DNA from: SOKP01 sp048887165
Lineage (GTDB): Archaea > Asgardarchaeota > Lokiarchaeia > Sigyniarchaeales > SOKP01
Direction: 5' to 3'
Length of the DNA: 64,000 nt
Assembly: GCA_048887165.1 (NCBI GenBank)
Contig: JBHLJZ010000010.1
Span: 1-64,000 of the forward strand
Part shown: positions 57,252-64,000 of the stretch, piece after piece
Layout: each line of letters begins with the position of its first letter
Numbering within the stretch: the stretch's first letter is position 1
Translations under genes and position numbers: made by a program
The notes under the pieces: generated by a model
The model's input: only the letters and a program-made list of their open reading frames with translations
The model's database searches: none
Told to the model about the DNA's origin: nothing

Positions 57252-58319
57252 ATGAAAATAAATTATCAAGAAAACAAAATAAGGTTCCTTATTGTTCTCA
57301 TCTTAATCATCATTTCATGTATTTTAATTTATTATTTTGAGATAATACTTACAACCACTCTCCTAATTGCACATTTCTTCTATTTTCCTTCAATTTTAGC
57401 TTGTTTATGGTGGAAAAGAAAAGGTTTAATTGTCCCCTGCTTTTTAGCTGCGGTTTTAATATTAATTCATAATGTCCAAAATCAATTTTTTTTTAGTTTA
57501 GATACTCTTAATGACTTCTTTAGAGGATTTTTATTAATACTTGTTGGAATAGTAGTAGCATTTTTATCGGAACAAATATCAAAGAGAGAAATCGAATTAA
57601 ATGAAATAATACAAGATTTAAAGCGTTCAAATGAGGATCTACAACAATTTGCTTATGTCGCATCTCATGATTTGCAGGAACCCTTGCGAGCAATTATAAG
57701 TTTTTCTCAGCTTTTAGAAGATAAATATCAAGAAAAATTAACTGAAAATGGTAAGGAATTCCTGTTTTTTATTACAGATGGTGCCAAAAAAATGAATATT
57801 CTTATAAAGGATCTTTTAGCCTATTCAAGAATCACAACACACGCTGAACCACCAAAATGGTATGATACTGAAGAAATTTTAAAAGATGCTTTATACAATT
57901 TGTCAGAATCAATAAAAGAAAGCGGTGCCGCTATTACTTATGATAAAATGCCAATTTTAAAAGTTGATAAAACTCAGTTTATGCAATTATTTCAAAATTT
58001 TATAAGTAATGCTATAAAATTCCGAAGGGATATCCCTCCTGTTATTCATATCGGAGTAAAGGAAGAAAATAATCAATGGGTATTTTCTATAAAGGATAAT
58101 GGTATTGGTATTGACTCAAAATATTTTGATCGCCTTTATAATATCTTTTATAGATTACATACTAAAGAGGAATATCCTGGTACTGGAATAGGGTTACCTA
58201 TTTGTAAAAAGATTGTCCAAAGATATGGTGGAAAAGTATGGGTAGAGTCAGAAATTGGTAAAGGAACAACCTTCTTCTTTACGATTCCAATCAAAAAAAA
58301 GGAAAAACCTTTAAAATAG
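57252..58319 (+). CDS. Membrane histidine kinase
   Basis: Residues about 10-105 contain three or four membrane helices without a clear sensor domain. A short coiled linker leads to the dimerisation domain with the H-box VASHDLQEPLR (H139) and the HATPase domain with NFISNAIKFR, DNGIGID and GTGIGLPICKKIV. This is the bacteriophytochrome-like HisKA type. It phosphorylates a receiver, almost certainly that of the next gene 13 nt downstream. The start is ATG 57252. Confidence 0.9.
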   Translation: MKINYQENKIRFLIVLILIIISCILIYYFEIILTTTLLIAHFFYFPSILACLWWKRKGLIVPCFLAAVLILIHNVQNQFFFSLDTLNDFFRGFLLILVGIVVAFLSEQISKREIELNEIIQDLKRSNEDLQQFAYVASHDLQEPLRAIISFSQLLEDKYQEKLTENGKEFLFFITDGAKKMNILIKDLLAYSRITTHAEPPKWYDTEEILKDALYNLSESIKESGAAITYDKMPILKVDKTQFMQLFQNFISNAIKFRRDIPPVIHIGVKEENNQWVFSIKDNGIGIDSKYFDRLYNIFYRLHTKEEYPGTGIGLPICKKIVQRYGGKVWVESEIGKGTTFFFTIPIKKKEKPLK

Positions 58320-58331
58320 GTATGAGAAGAG

Positions 58332-58775
58332 ATGAACGAAAAAAATAAAAACATTTTCAAAATATTACTTGTAGAAGATAATCCAGCAGATGTACGTCTT
58401 ACGGAGGAAGCGATTCGCGAAAGTAAAATATCTAGTGATTTACATATCGTTAAGGATGGGGTTGAGGCTATTAATTTTTTAAAAAAAACAGGCAAATATT
58501 CAAAAGCTTGTCGCCCTAATTTAATTCTATTGGATTTAAATTTACCCAAGAAAAGTGGACTTGAGGTGTTGAGAGAGATTAAGCAAGATAAAGATTTAAA
58601 GCGAATTCCTATTGTGGTTTTAACGATATCAGCAAATGAGGAAGATTTAATTAAAGCATATGACCTTCATGCCAATTGTTTTGTAAATAAACCATTAGAA
58701 ATTAAAGATTTTTATAAAATTGTTAAATCGATAGAAGATTTTTGGTTTAAAATAGTTAATCTTCCAAAAAGATAA
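58332..58775 (+). CDS. Single-domain response regulator (Rcp1-like)
   Basis: The 147-residue CheY-type receiver has VEDNPAD (15-20), phosphoacceptor D68 (LILLDLNLPKKSG), VVLT and K120 (FVNKPLE). The sequence TGKYSKACRPNLILLDLN matches Rcp1-type regulators, which usually pair with phytochrome-like kinases. It has no output domain, so it may pass phosphate on or bind a partner. A Shine-Dalgarno-like AGGTATGAGAAGAG lies before ATG 58332. It is cotranscribed with the kinase. Confidence 0.92.
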   Translation: MNEKNKNIFKILLVEDNPADVRLTEEAIRESKISSDLHIVKDGVEAINFLKKTGKYSKACRPNLILLDLNLPKKSGLEVLREIKQDKDLKRIPIVVLTISANEEDLIKAYDLHANCFVNKPLEIKDFYKIVKSIEDFWFKIVNLPKR

Positions 58776-58788
58776 GAAGGGGAATCAA

Positions 58789-59016
58789 CTAATATTGAAA
58801 ACAAACGTATTTTTCTACAACATTTAATTCTTTATTTGGTTCTAATTTCGGTTTTTGAAAAAATTCATTCATTTTGTCGATAGGGTTACAATTCCACGGA
58901 CGAGAGATACGATCATTCTCAAAAATAACTCCATGACAAATTTCATATCCTTTACAAGAGTGGTAAATTTTTCTACCTAATGAGTATTCTATCCCACATT
59001 TTGGACATTTTATCAT
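58789..59016 (-). CDS. Small cysteine-rich zinc-binding-type protein
   Basis: The 75-residue protein has C4-x2-C7, H19-x-C21 and C27-H28, with another cysteine at 43. The spacing fits a single zinc ribbon or treble-clef-like site, but matches no family I recognise. The frame opens at TTG 59025; ATG 59016 is the likely start. It converges on the response regulator with 13 nt between ends. It has the size of a regulatory or nucleic-acid-binding protein; no function is assigned. Confidence 0.6.
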   Translation of the reverse strand: MIKCPKCGIEYSLGRKIYHSCKGYEICHGVIFENDRISRPWNCNPIDKMNEFFQKPKLEPNKELNVVEKYVCFQY

Positions 59017-59340
59017 AATAATCAACCAAATTTTAAAAAAATCTGAATAAAATTCCTTTAATTGTTTTATTTGAATTTTTAATAATTTTCGTTTCTATCT
59101 ATTATAATATATAATTTATAATATTTAAATCCATTGAACATTATTCGAGGATAATTGTAAATGATGCACATTATTCAAGTAAGTCCTATATTTTGATGAA
59201 TAAAATTTGATATAAAAAGTAAATTAAGAAATCTAAAATTTATAACGTGTGAAATTTCATACTTTTTTGTATTTAGAAGGTAAAAAACGTAAGAAATATA
59301 TTATTTCAACAACTAACAAATATATTGAATTTTAAATGCC
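59017..59340. other. AT-rich intergenic region upstream of tRNA-Tyr
   Basis: No gene is seen in these 324 nt. The A/T-rich block about 25-45 nt before 59341 (TATTATTTC...) may include the tRNA promoter. Two near copies of CATTATTC (about 59140 and 59170) have no obvious meaning. Confidence 0.4.
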
Positions 59341-59461
59341 CCCCTCCTAGCTCAGCCCGGAAGAGCACTCGGCTGTAGAGTAATCGCGTATTAAGGTATT
59401 TACCAATGAAAATACGTCAGCCGAAACCGAGATGTCGCTGGTTCGAATCCGGCGGAGGGGA
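59341..59461 (+). tRNA. tRNA-Tyr (anticodon GTA) with an intron at 37/38
   Basis: The acceptor stem CCCCTCC (59341-59347) pairs with GGAGGGG (59454-59460), followed by discriminator A. The D stem is GCTC/GAGC, the anticodon stem CTCGG/CCGAG, the anticodon GTA (59375-59377), the T stem GCTGG/CCGGC and the T loop TTCGAAT. The coding part is split by an intron of about 47 nt (59379-59425). CGGCTG and CGTATT in the 5' half pair with CAGCCG and AATACG in the 3' half, giving the bulge-helix-bulge that archaeal splicing endonuclease cuts. No CCA is encoded. Confidence 0.95.
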
Positions 59462-59475
59462 TTTTTTCTTTTTTT
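59462..59475 (+). terminator. Poly-T terminator of the tRNA gene
   Basis: Six T, a C and seven T follow the tRNA directly. This is a typical archaeal oligo-T transcription terminator. Confidence 0.6.
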
Positions 59476-59563
59476 AGAATAATTAGAGAATTGAATATTT
59501 ACTTAGAAAAATTATTATTATGCTAGCCATTATTTTGTAATATAAGATTTATTAAGGAATTAA

Positions 59564-60481
59564 ATGAAGAAGAAAAGAACTGCTGTTGTTGGAACTGGCT
59601 GGTTTGGTCAAGCACATATCAGAAACTTCAATAATCTCTCTAAACTTGTAGGAATTTGCGATAAAGATGAAAATAAATTGAATAATGTCGCAGAACATTA
59701 TGAAGACATAAATACATATACTGATGTATCGGATATGATTAACAATGAGGATATTGATGCTGTAAGTATTGTAACTCCTCCAAAATTTATACCTGAAATA
59801 GCTAAGAAGTTTGCTGAAGAAAAAATTGATATTTTAATGGAAAAGCCAATGGCATTAAACTTGGATGATTTATTATATTTTAAAAAATATAAAGATGTTC
59901 GAATAATGCCAGGATTTATTGAACTATTCAATCCAGTCTATGAAAAATTATTAAACTACTTGCCAGAAATAGGGGAGATAATATCGATCGCTTCTAAAAG
60001 AATTGGTTTATATCCTAAAAGAGATTGGGACATGGGTGTTATTCTTGACTTATCCATTCATGATATCTATTTACAAGAAAATTTAATGGGTAATAAAAAA
60101 ATTGTAAACTCGTATGGGGTTAAAAAATGTGTTGTAAATGGATCTCATGCTGACGCTGCATTTATTATTTTAGATTTTGGTACCGCAATTGGTCAAATTG
60201 AGTCAAATTGGTTGACTCCTTCAAAATTTCGGAGAATGTACGTTAATGGTAAAGAAGGAGGTATTTCGGTTGATTTTATTTCCCAAAAAATAAATATACG
60301 TAAAGGAGTAGATTTATTGGGTGAATGGCCAGTAACAAAAGATATTATATATACACCATTACGACCAGATGAACCTTTGAAGAGAGAAATAACAAATTTT
60401 CTTTATGATGAAAAACCTTTAATAGAATTGGATGATGGAATAAGAGCTTTAGAAATTGCTCTGAAAATTGTTAATAGTTAG
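59564..60481 (+). CDS. Gfo/Idh/MocA family oxidoreductase
   Basis: The protein has TAVVGTGWFGQAHIRNF (NAD(P) binding), MEKPMAL (the EKP motif with catalytic lysine), GFIELFNPVYEKLL and the IHDIYLQENLMG histidine block of the substrate domain. At 305 residues it is short for the family. It is outside the glycan locus but resembles the sugar oxidoreductases there. The order of UDP-sugar or inositol substrate is not deducible. It lies 89 nt downstream of the tRNA terminator and 37 nt before the PDCD5-like gene. Confidence 0.88.
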   Translation: MKKKRTAVVGTGWFGQAHIRNFNNLSKLVGICDKDENKLNNVAEHYEDINTYTDVSDMINNEDIDAVSIVTPPKFIPEIAKKFAEEKIDILMEKPMALNLDDLLYFKKYKDVRIMPGFIELFNPVYEKLLNYLPEIGEIISIASKRIGLYPKRDWDMGVILDLSIHDIYLQENLMGNKKIVNSYGVKKCVVNGSHADAAFIILDFGTAIGQIESNWLTPSKFRRMYVNGKEGGISVDFISQKINIRKGVDLLGEWPVTKDIIYTPLRPDEPLKREITNFLYDEKPLIELDDGIRALEIALKIVNS

Positions 60482-60518
60482 TTAAAAATAATACAAAACT
60501 TACGAGGTATTAAAAATT

Positions 60519-60941
60519 ATGGATGAAAATAGCAAGGATGAACATGAGCTAGAAAAAATACGTTTAAGAAAGATGAAGGCATTAATGCAAGCACAAAAGC
60601 AACAACAAGAAACTAAAGAGCAGATAATGTCGCTCTCTGAAAAGATTAATTTTATTTTACGAGCTGTTTTAAATCCAGATGCTTATTCATATTTGGATAA
60701 TATTAGAATGAAGGAACCAAATGTTTATAGGGCAATTTACAATGAATTAGTAAGTCCTGAAGTAATTCGAGATATAGATTATCTTATAGCTATCATTAGT
60801 AAGCAAGGAGGGGTTCCCAGAAGAATTCCATTAGATGTAATAATATATCTCGAACGTAAAGTGAAAGGGATTAAAGGTACAGTTAAAGTCAAAAGAGGAA
60901 ATGGTGATATGATGGATTTAGGTTCCTATTTGACTAAATAA
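60519..60941 (+). CDS. PDCD5-like DNA-binding protein with unusual C-terminus
   Basis: The 140-residue protein begins with the basic, helix-forming ELEKIRLRKMKALMQAQKQQQ, followed by INFILRAVLNPDAYSYLDNIRMKEPNVYRAIYNELV. This matches the N-terminus and ILR...L.PEA...L..I....P..A..VE..L core of the PDCD5/TFAR19 family, which in archaea binds DNA. The last 55 residues (IDYLIAIISKQGGVPRRIPLDVIIYLERKVKGIKG) depart from the usual short basic tail. A nucleic-acid role is likely but not shown here. The start is ATG 60519. Confidence 0.65.
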   Translation: MDENSKDEHELEKIRLRKMKALMQAQKQQQETKEQIMSLSEKINFILRAVLNPDAYSYLDNIRMKEPNVYRAIYNELVSPEVIRDIDYLIAIISKQGGVPRRIPLDVIIYLERKVKGIKGTVKVKRGNGDMMDLGSYLTK

Positions 60942-60988
60942 TTGATATTTCTTTTAAAAAAACTATAACTACAAATAAAAATCTAATT

Positions 60989-61543
60989 TTATTGTTCACG
61001 AGCAGAAATTATTGCTATAACTTCCCACTCACCATTTTCGAGACGATCGGCATCAATACTTGAAAATTGAAATGCGAATGGTCTCCCAAACACCTGTTCA
61101 ACCATTGGACCGAATGAAAATATAGCAAAAATTAATAATCTTTTAAGAATTGCCTCTGTTTTAACTTCAATATTTAATTGCTTAATAACCTCTTCAACTG
61201 CTTCTATTTCACCCAAATTATAATGATAACGATATTCTAATTTAAAATCAACTGGTGTAGGTGCTTCCGGATGTTCCAAGCTAATTCCTCTTTTTCTAAA
61301 AGGAAACATCACATTCAAATAAAAATAGAAAATTTCTTTGTAATGTTCTTTTAAAAGGTGTGAAATTTTAGAGCCATCTTTATAATGTGGCCAGTAATTT
61401 TGCATTATTTCTAAGAGTTTTGGGTAATTTTTGTATTTGTTTTCACTTTCTTTTTGTAGATAATCCGCTAATTTGTTTTTTAAAGGCTTAAATTCATTAT
61501 CCTTACCAACCCTTAGTACAAAATTACGAAATCTTTGACTCAT
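60989..61543 (-). CDS. Uncharacterised 184-residue protein
   Basis: I do not recognise the family. The protein is charged and soluble with a helix-rich N-terminus (KPLKNKLADYLQKE), YWPHYKDGSKISHLLKEHYKEIF, and a hydrophobic core segment near residues 135-155 (AILKRLLIFAIFSFG) ending in FSSIDADRLENGEWEVIAII, a beta hairpin. No cysteines or metal motifs stand out. It converges on the PDCD5-like gene with 47 nt between ends. The start is ATG 61543. Confidence 0.7.
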   Translation of the reverse strand: MSQRFRNFVLRVGKDNEFKPLKNKLADYLQKESENKYKNYPKLLEIMQNYWPHYKDGSKISHLLKEHYKEIFYFYLNVMFPFRKRGISLEHPEAPTPVDFKLEYRYHYNLGEIEAVEEVIKQLNIEVKTEAILKRLLIFAIFSFGPMVEQVFGRPFAFQFSSIDADRLENGEWEVIAIISAREQ

Positions 61544-61707
61544 TATTCCATGTTAAAAACTAGTTTAGTAAGTACTATTTACCATTACATTTATCTTTTT
61601 ATATGATACTCTTATAATATAACTGTTTGTATTTAACTGAATTAATATAATTTCTCTTATCAAAAATTTGTAAAACATATATAGCACATTTAATTCTTAC
61701 TTATATC

Positions 61708-62898
61708 ATGGTGGATAAAATTGGATTAATTTATACTTCGCGATATATGGAGTACAATTTTGGTCCTGACCATCCATTACGTCCCCTAAGGTTGAAGCTT
61801 ACTTATAGTCTTATAGAAAAACTGGGATTATTGAACAATAGCTTACTAGAAACTTTTGAGCCGCGAGAAGCTACTAGAAAAGAGATTGAAGCAGTTCACA
61901 CTTCAGATTATATAGATGTTGTAAAGAAATTAAGTATCAACCCGGATGATAGAACTGTCCAACCTTATATTTACGGTTTAGGGCCTGGAGATAATCCAAT
62001 TTTTAAAGGAATGTATGAAGCCTCTGCATTAGTTTGTGGAGCAAGTATAAAAGCAGCAGAATTAGTATGGAATGATAATGAGATTGTGCATGCTTTCAAT
62101 CCAGCAGGAGGACTTCATCATGCTCTTAAAAATAAAGCATCTGGATTCTGTATTTTTAATGATATTGCTGTTGCAATAAAGTATCTTAAAAACTTAAAAA
62201 GAGATATTCGAATTGCTTATTTAGATATCGATTGCCATCATGGTGATGGTGTACAATGGCTATTTTATGATGATCCAAGAGTTCTAACAATTTCATTCCA
62301 TGAAAGCGGAAAATTCTTATTTCCCGGTTCAGGAAACACAAATGAATTAGGGGAAGGTGATGGTAAAGGGTATTCAATAAATTTCCCATTATTACCTGGA
62401 ACGACAAATAAAATGTTTCTCAAACTTTTTAGATATTGTGTACCAAGAATATTAGAAGCTTACAGCCCTGATCTATTAATTACACAACTAGGAGTAGATA
62501 TGCATTATAATGACCCACTTACTCAAATGGGATTATCAATCTCCGCATTTAGAGATGCTGCCCAAACTATGGAAACATGTGCTAAAGATTATTGTCAAAA
62601 CCGATGGGTTGCTGTAGGCGGTGGAGGATATCTGATGACTGTTGTACCACGTGCTTGGACCCTCTTTCTGGCAAAAATGTTGCATGTTGAATTAGAGAAT
62701 GAGTTACCTTCAAGTTGGGTACAAGAAGTTAAAAAATTAGTTAAATATGAAGATACTCCATATTTATTATGGGATAGGAATGACAGTTCTGAAAAAGATT
62801 TACTCTCTCATCCTGAAATAGCAAAAAAAATGATTGATTATAATAATGAGCTAAAATTGCTCTGTGATGAGAAATACATTCCAAATCTAACTAATTGA
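61708..62898 (+). CDS. Histone-deacetylase-family (AcuC-like) hydrolase
   Basis: The 396-residue protein has AGGLHHAL (H137-H138), the zinc/active-site block LDIDCHHGDGVQ (172-183), TISFHESGKFLFPGSG, QLGVDMHYNDPL and VAVGGGGYL. These are the conserved parts of the arginase-like HDAC superfamily, closest to the acetoin-utilisation AcuC group. It removes acetyl groups from lysine or a small acylated molecule. The full metal ligand set (D175, H177 and the later aspartate) is intact. The start is ATG 61708. Confidence 0.93.
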   Translation: MVDKIGLIYTSRYMEYNFGPDHPLRPLRLKLTYSLIEKLGLLNNSLLETFEPREATRKEIEAVHTSDYIDVVKKLSINPDDRTVQPYIYGLGPGDNPIFKGMYEASALVCGASIKAAELVWNDNEIVHAFNPAGGLHHALKNKASGFCIFNDIAVAIKYLKNLKRDIRIAYLDIDCHHGDGVQWLFYDDPRVLTISFHESGKFLFPGSGNTNELGEGDGKGYSINFPLLPGTTNKMFLKLFRYCVPRILEAYSPDLLITQLGVDMHYNDPLTQMGLSISAFRDAAQTMETCAKDYCQNRWVAVGGGGYLMTVVPRAWTLFLAKMLHVELENELPSSWVQEVKKLVKYEDTPYLLWDRNDSSEKDLLSHPEIAKKMIDYNNELKLLCDEKYIPNLTN

Positions 62899-62956
62899 AA
62901 TATTATTAATTCAATTTAGTCTTATACTTTTTATTCAAAGATCCAGATCTTACCTT

Positions 62957-62962
62957 AAGGAG
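62957..62962 (+). promoter_or_regulatory. Shine-Dalgarno motif upstream of a predicted AUC start
   Basis: AAGGAG lies 6 nt before ATC 62969. The usual candidate TTG 62987 has no such motif close by. The spacing is like that of the predicted AUA start at 32544. Confidence 0.4.
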
Positions 62963-62968
62963 AAATTT

Positions 62969-63805
62969 ATCTTAAATAAAGACAAATTGAAGGAAATATC
63001 ATTATTAAGTACTTCAGCCGAATCTCATTTTCATAGAACGATAAAGCTACTGTTATATAAATATATCTATGAATATAATAATGCCATAATTGAGAGATCT
63101 TTAGAAAAACATTATGGAAATCGGATTGCAGATATCTATTTTAAATGTGAAAATGGGCAAGAGATAGTGGTTGAAATACAAAATTCTAAAATATCAGCGA
63201 GTGAAATTATTCAAAGATCAAAAGATTATAATAAAAAAGGGATATATGTCTTATGGATCTTATATGGAGAGGGAAACTGTGTAGGTGCGAGAAAATATCC
63301 TAAAGACTCAAAAGAAATAAAAATCAGTTTAGCAGAAAGTTTTCTCCACAAAATGTATGGAGGTAGAGTATATTACGTTAATTTGGAAATTAATAATGAT
63401 AAAGCATCTCTTTCAAATCTATTCGCTTTACATTTCTCCAAACCGTTAAATAAGAAGAAAAGATACCTTTTTAGAACTAGGTATAACAGCTATTTATTTC
63501 GCGATTCAAATTATACGGATATTCATAATTGGAATATATTTTGTAATGAATTCTCAGGTTTTAAAATTGCACGATTTTACGATAAGAATATAAAAAGTGT
63601 TCTTAAGAAGCGAATCGTTTCCTATTATGTTCTTAAAAAAGATAAATTTCATAAAGAAAAAAAGTTGTATAAAGCAATCTTAAAGCATTTTAAGAAAAAA
63701 TATGGTCTTTACTTAATATTAAATGCTATAATTGAACTAATAAATAACAATAAAATCGATTTTCATCATAAAATAGCTCGTGATATTCAAAAGAAACTCT
63801 TTTAA
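62969..63805 (+). CDS. CoiA-like nuclease-fold protein
   Basis: The N-terminal part has STSAESHFHRTIKLLLYKYI, a CoiA-type ESxxHxxxK start, and the restriction-nuclease-like motif RIADIYFKCENGQEIVVEIQNS (R-x-A-D...E-x-Q). Then follows ASEIIQRSKDYNKKGIYVLWILYG. This resembles the PD-(D/E)XK core of competence protein CoiA. The C-terminal half is basic and has no match I know. The standard start would be TTG 62987 (272 residues). An AUC codon at 62969 with a good Shine-Dalgarno sequence would add six residues. It is the last complete gene on the right. Confidence 0.72.
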   Translation: MLNKDKLKEISLLSTSAESHFHRTIKLLLYKYIYEYNNAIIERSLEKHYGNRIADIYFKCENGQEIVVEIQNSKISASEIIQRSKDYNKKGIYVLWILYGEGNCVGARKYPKDSKEIKISLAESFLHKMYGGRVYYVNLEINNDKASLSNLFALHFSKPLNKKKRYLFRTRYNSYLFRDSNYTDIHNWNIFCNEFSGFKIARFYDKNIKSVLKKRIVSYYVLKKDKFHKEKKLYKAILKHFKKKYGLYLILNAIIELINNNKIDFHHKIARDIQKKLF

Positions 63806-63892
63806 TACATAAAACTGTTTATTTAATATTAAAATATATTAAAAAAATATGAAATTTAATTACTCAGAACAAATATTTGATGCAAATTTGTA

Positions 63893-64000
63893 ATGAAAAA
63901 AGTATATTTAATAATTTTAATTGTTTTTATAGTCGGTGTAGGAATTTTCATAACTTTTATGCTGTATCGAGCTGGATTTTTCTTTAATCCCGGAAATAGA
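63893..64000 (+). CDS. N-terminus of a membrane-anchored hypothetical protein (partial)
   Basis: From ATG 63893 the frame is open to the window edge (36 codons). MKKVYLIILIVFIVGVGIFI is a membrane segment, then TFMLYRAGFF. It is a signal peptide or anchor; nothing else can be said. Confidence 0.6.
   Translation, partial: MKKVYLIILIVFIVGVGIFITFMLYRAGFFFNPGNR

Noticed and set aside
58789..59016. RING/E3 partner for the E1 and E2
   Set aside because: The cysteine and histidine count and spacing do not fit a RING; the protein is too short and not in the E1 or E2 operon.

Overview
The window is AT-rich DNA from an archaeon, almost certainly an Asgard archaeon (Promethearchaeota, Lokiarchaeia-like). 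The reasons are in the sequence: a Ras-superfamily GTPase (36297-36824), a longin-type small GTPase beside a roadblock protein (32012-34613), a UBA2/UBA3-like E1 (45853-47436) and an E2 (53700-54209), a PDCD5-like protein, and a tRNA-Tyr with a bulge-helix-bulge intron (59341-59461). Metabolic genes are a mix of archaeal and bacterial types. Genes alternate strand often and intergenic regions carry long A/T runs.

Region 1 (529-31140) is a roughly 30 kb surface-glycan locus. It holds two tandem DPM1-like GT2 enzymes, three GT4 enzymes, a GT2-methyltransferase fusion, two further GT-B-like proteins (one broken by a frameshift), a Wzx-like flippase, two GT-C-type membrane proteins with an AglB-like first-loop motif, two hexapeptide acyltransferases, and sugar-nucleotide enzymes. 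The sugar-nucleotide enzymes form a nearly complete route to a nonulosonic acid of legionaminic type: a 4,6-dehydratase of the PglF/WbpM active-site type, a DegT aminotransferase, an acyltransferase, a NeuC hydrolysing 2-epimerase, a NeuB synthase and a SpsF-like cytidylyltransferase. Three Gfo/Idh/MocA oxidoreductases and a class III aminotransferase probably modify further sugars. A decayed SDR epimerase remnant lies at 9925-10050.

Region 2 (31133-47436) is the eukaryote-like and cytoskeletal/trafficking-like part: roadblock protein, longin-GTPase with a proline-rich tail, aspartate kinase, Rab/Arf-like GTPase, a RACo-type corrinoid activator, a 1640-residue protein with 14 TPR-like units separated by charged coiled coil, a membrane-anchored subtilase and the E1-like enzyme.

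Region 3 (47460-64000) is metabolic and regulatory: HAD and VOC proteins, two ADP-forming acyl-CoA synthetase alpha-type proteins, an RDD membrane protein, an iron alcohol dehydrogenase, the E2, glutamate dehydrogenase, a receiver-Lrp fusion, a histidine kinase with its response regulator, tRNA-Tyr, a fourth Gfo/Idh enzyme, PDCD5-like, an HDAC-like deacetylase and a CoiA-like nuclease.

A recurring feature is translation initiation. Most genes start at ATG with no visible Shine-Dalgarno (SD) sequence, while several non-ATG starts have one. In three genes (32544, 54708, 62969) the conserved reading frame extends upstream of any ATG/GTG/TTG to an AUA or AUC codon behind an SD-like purine motif.
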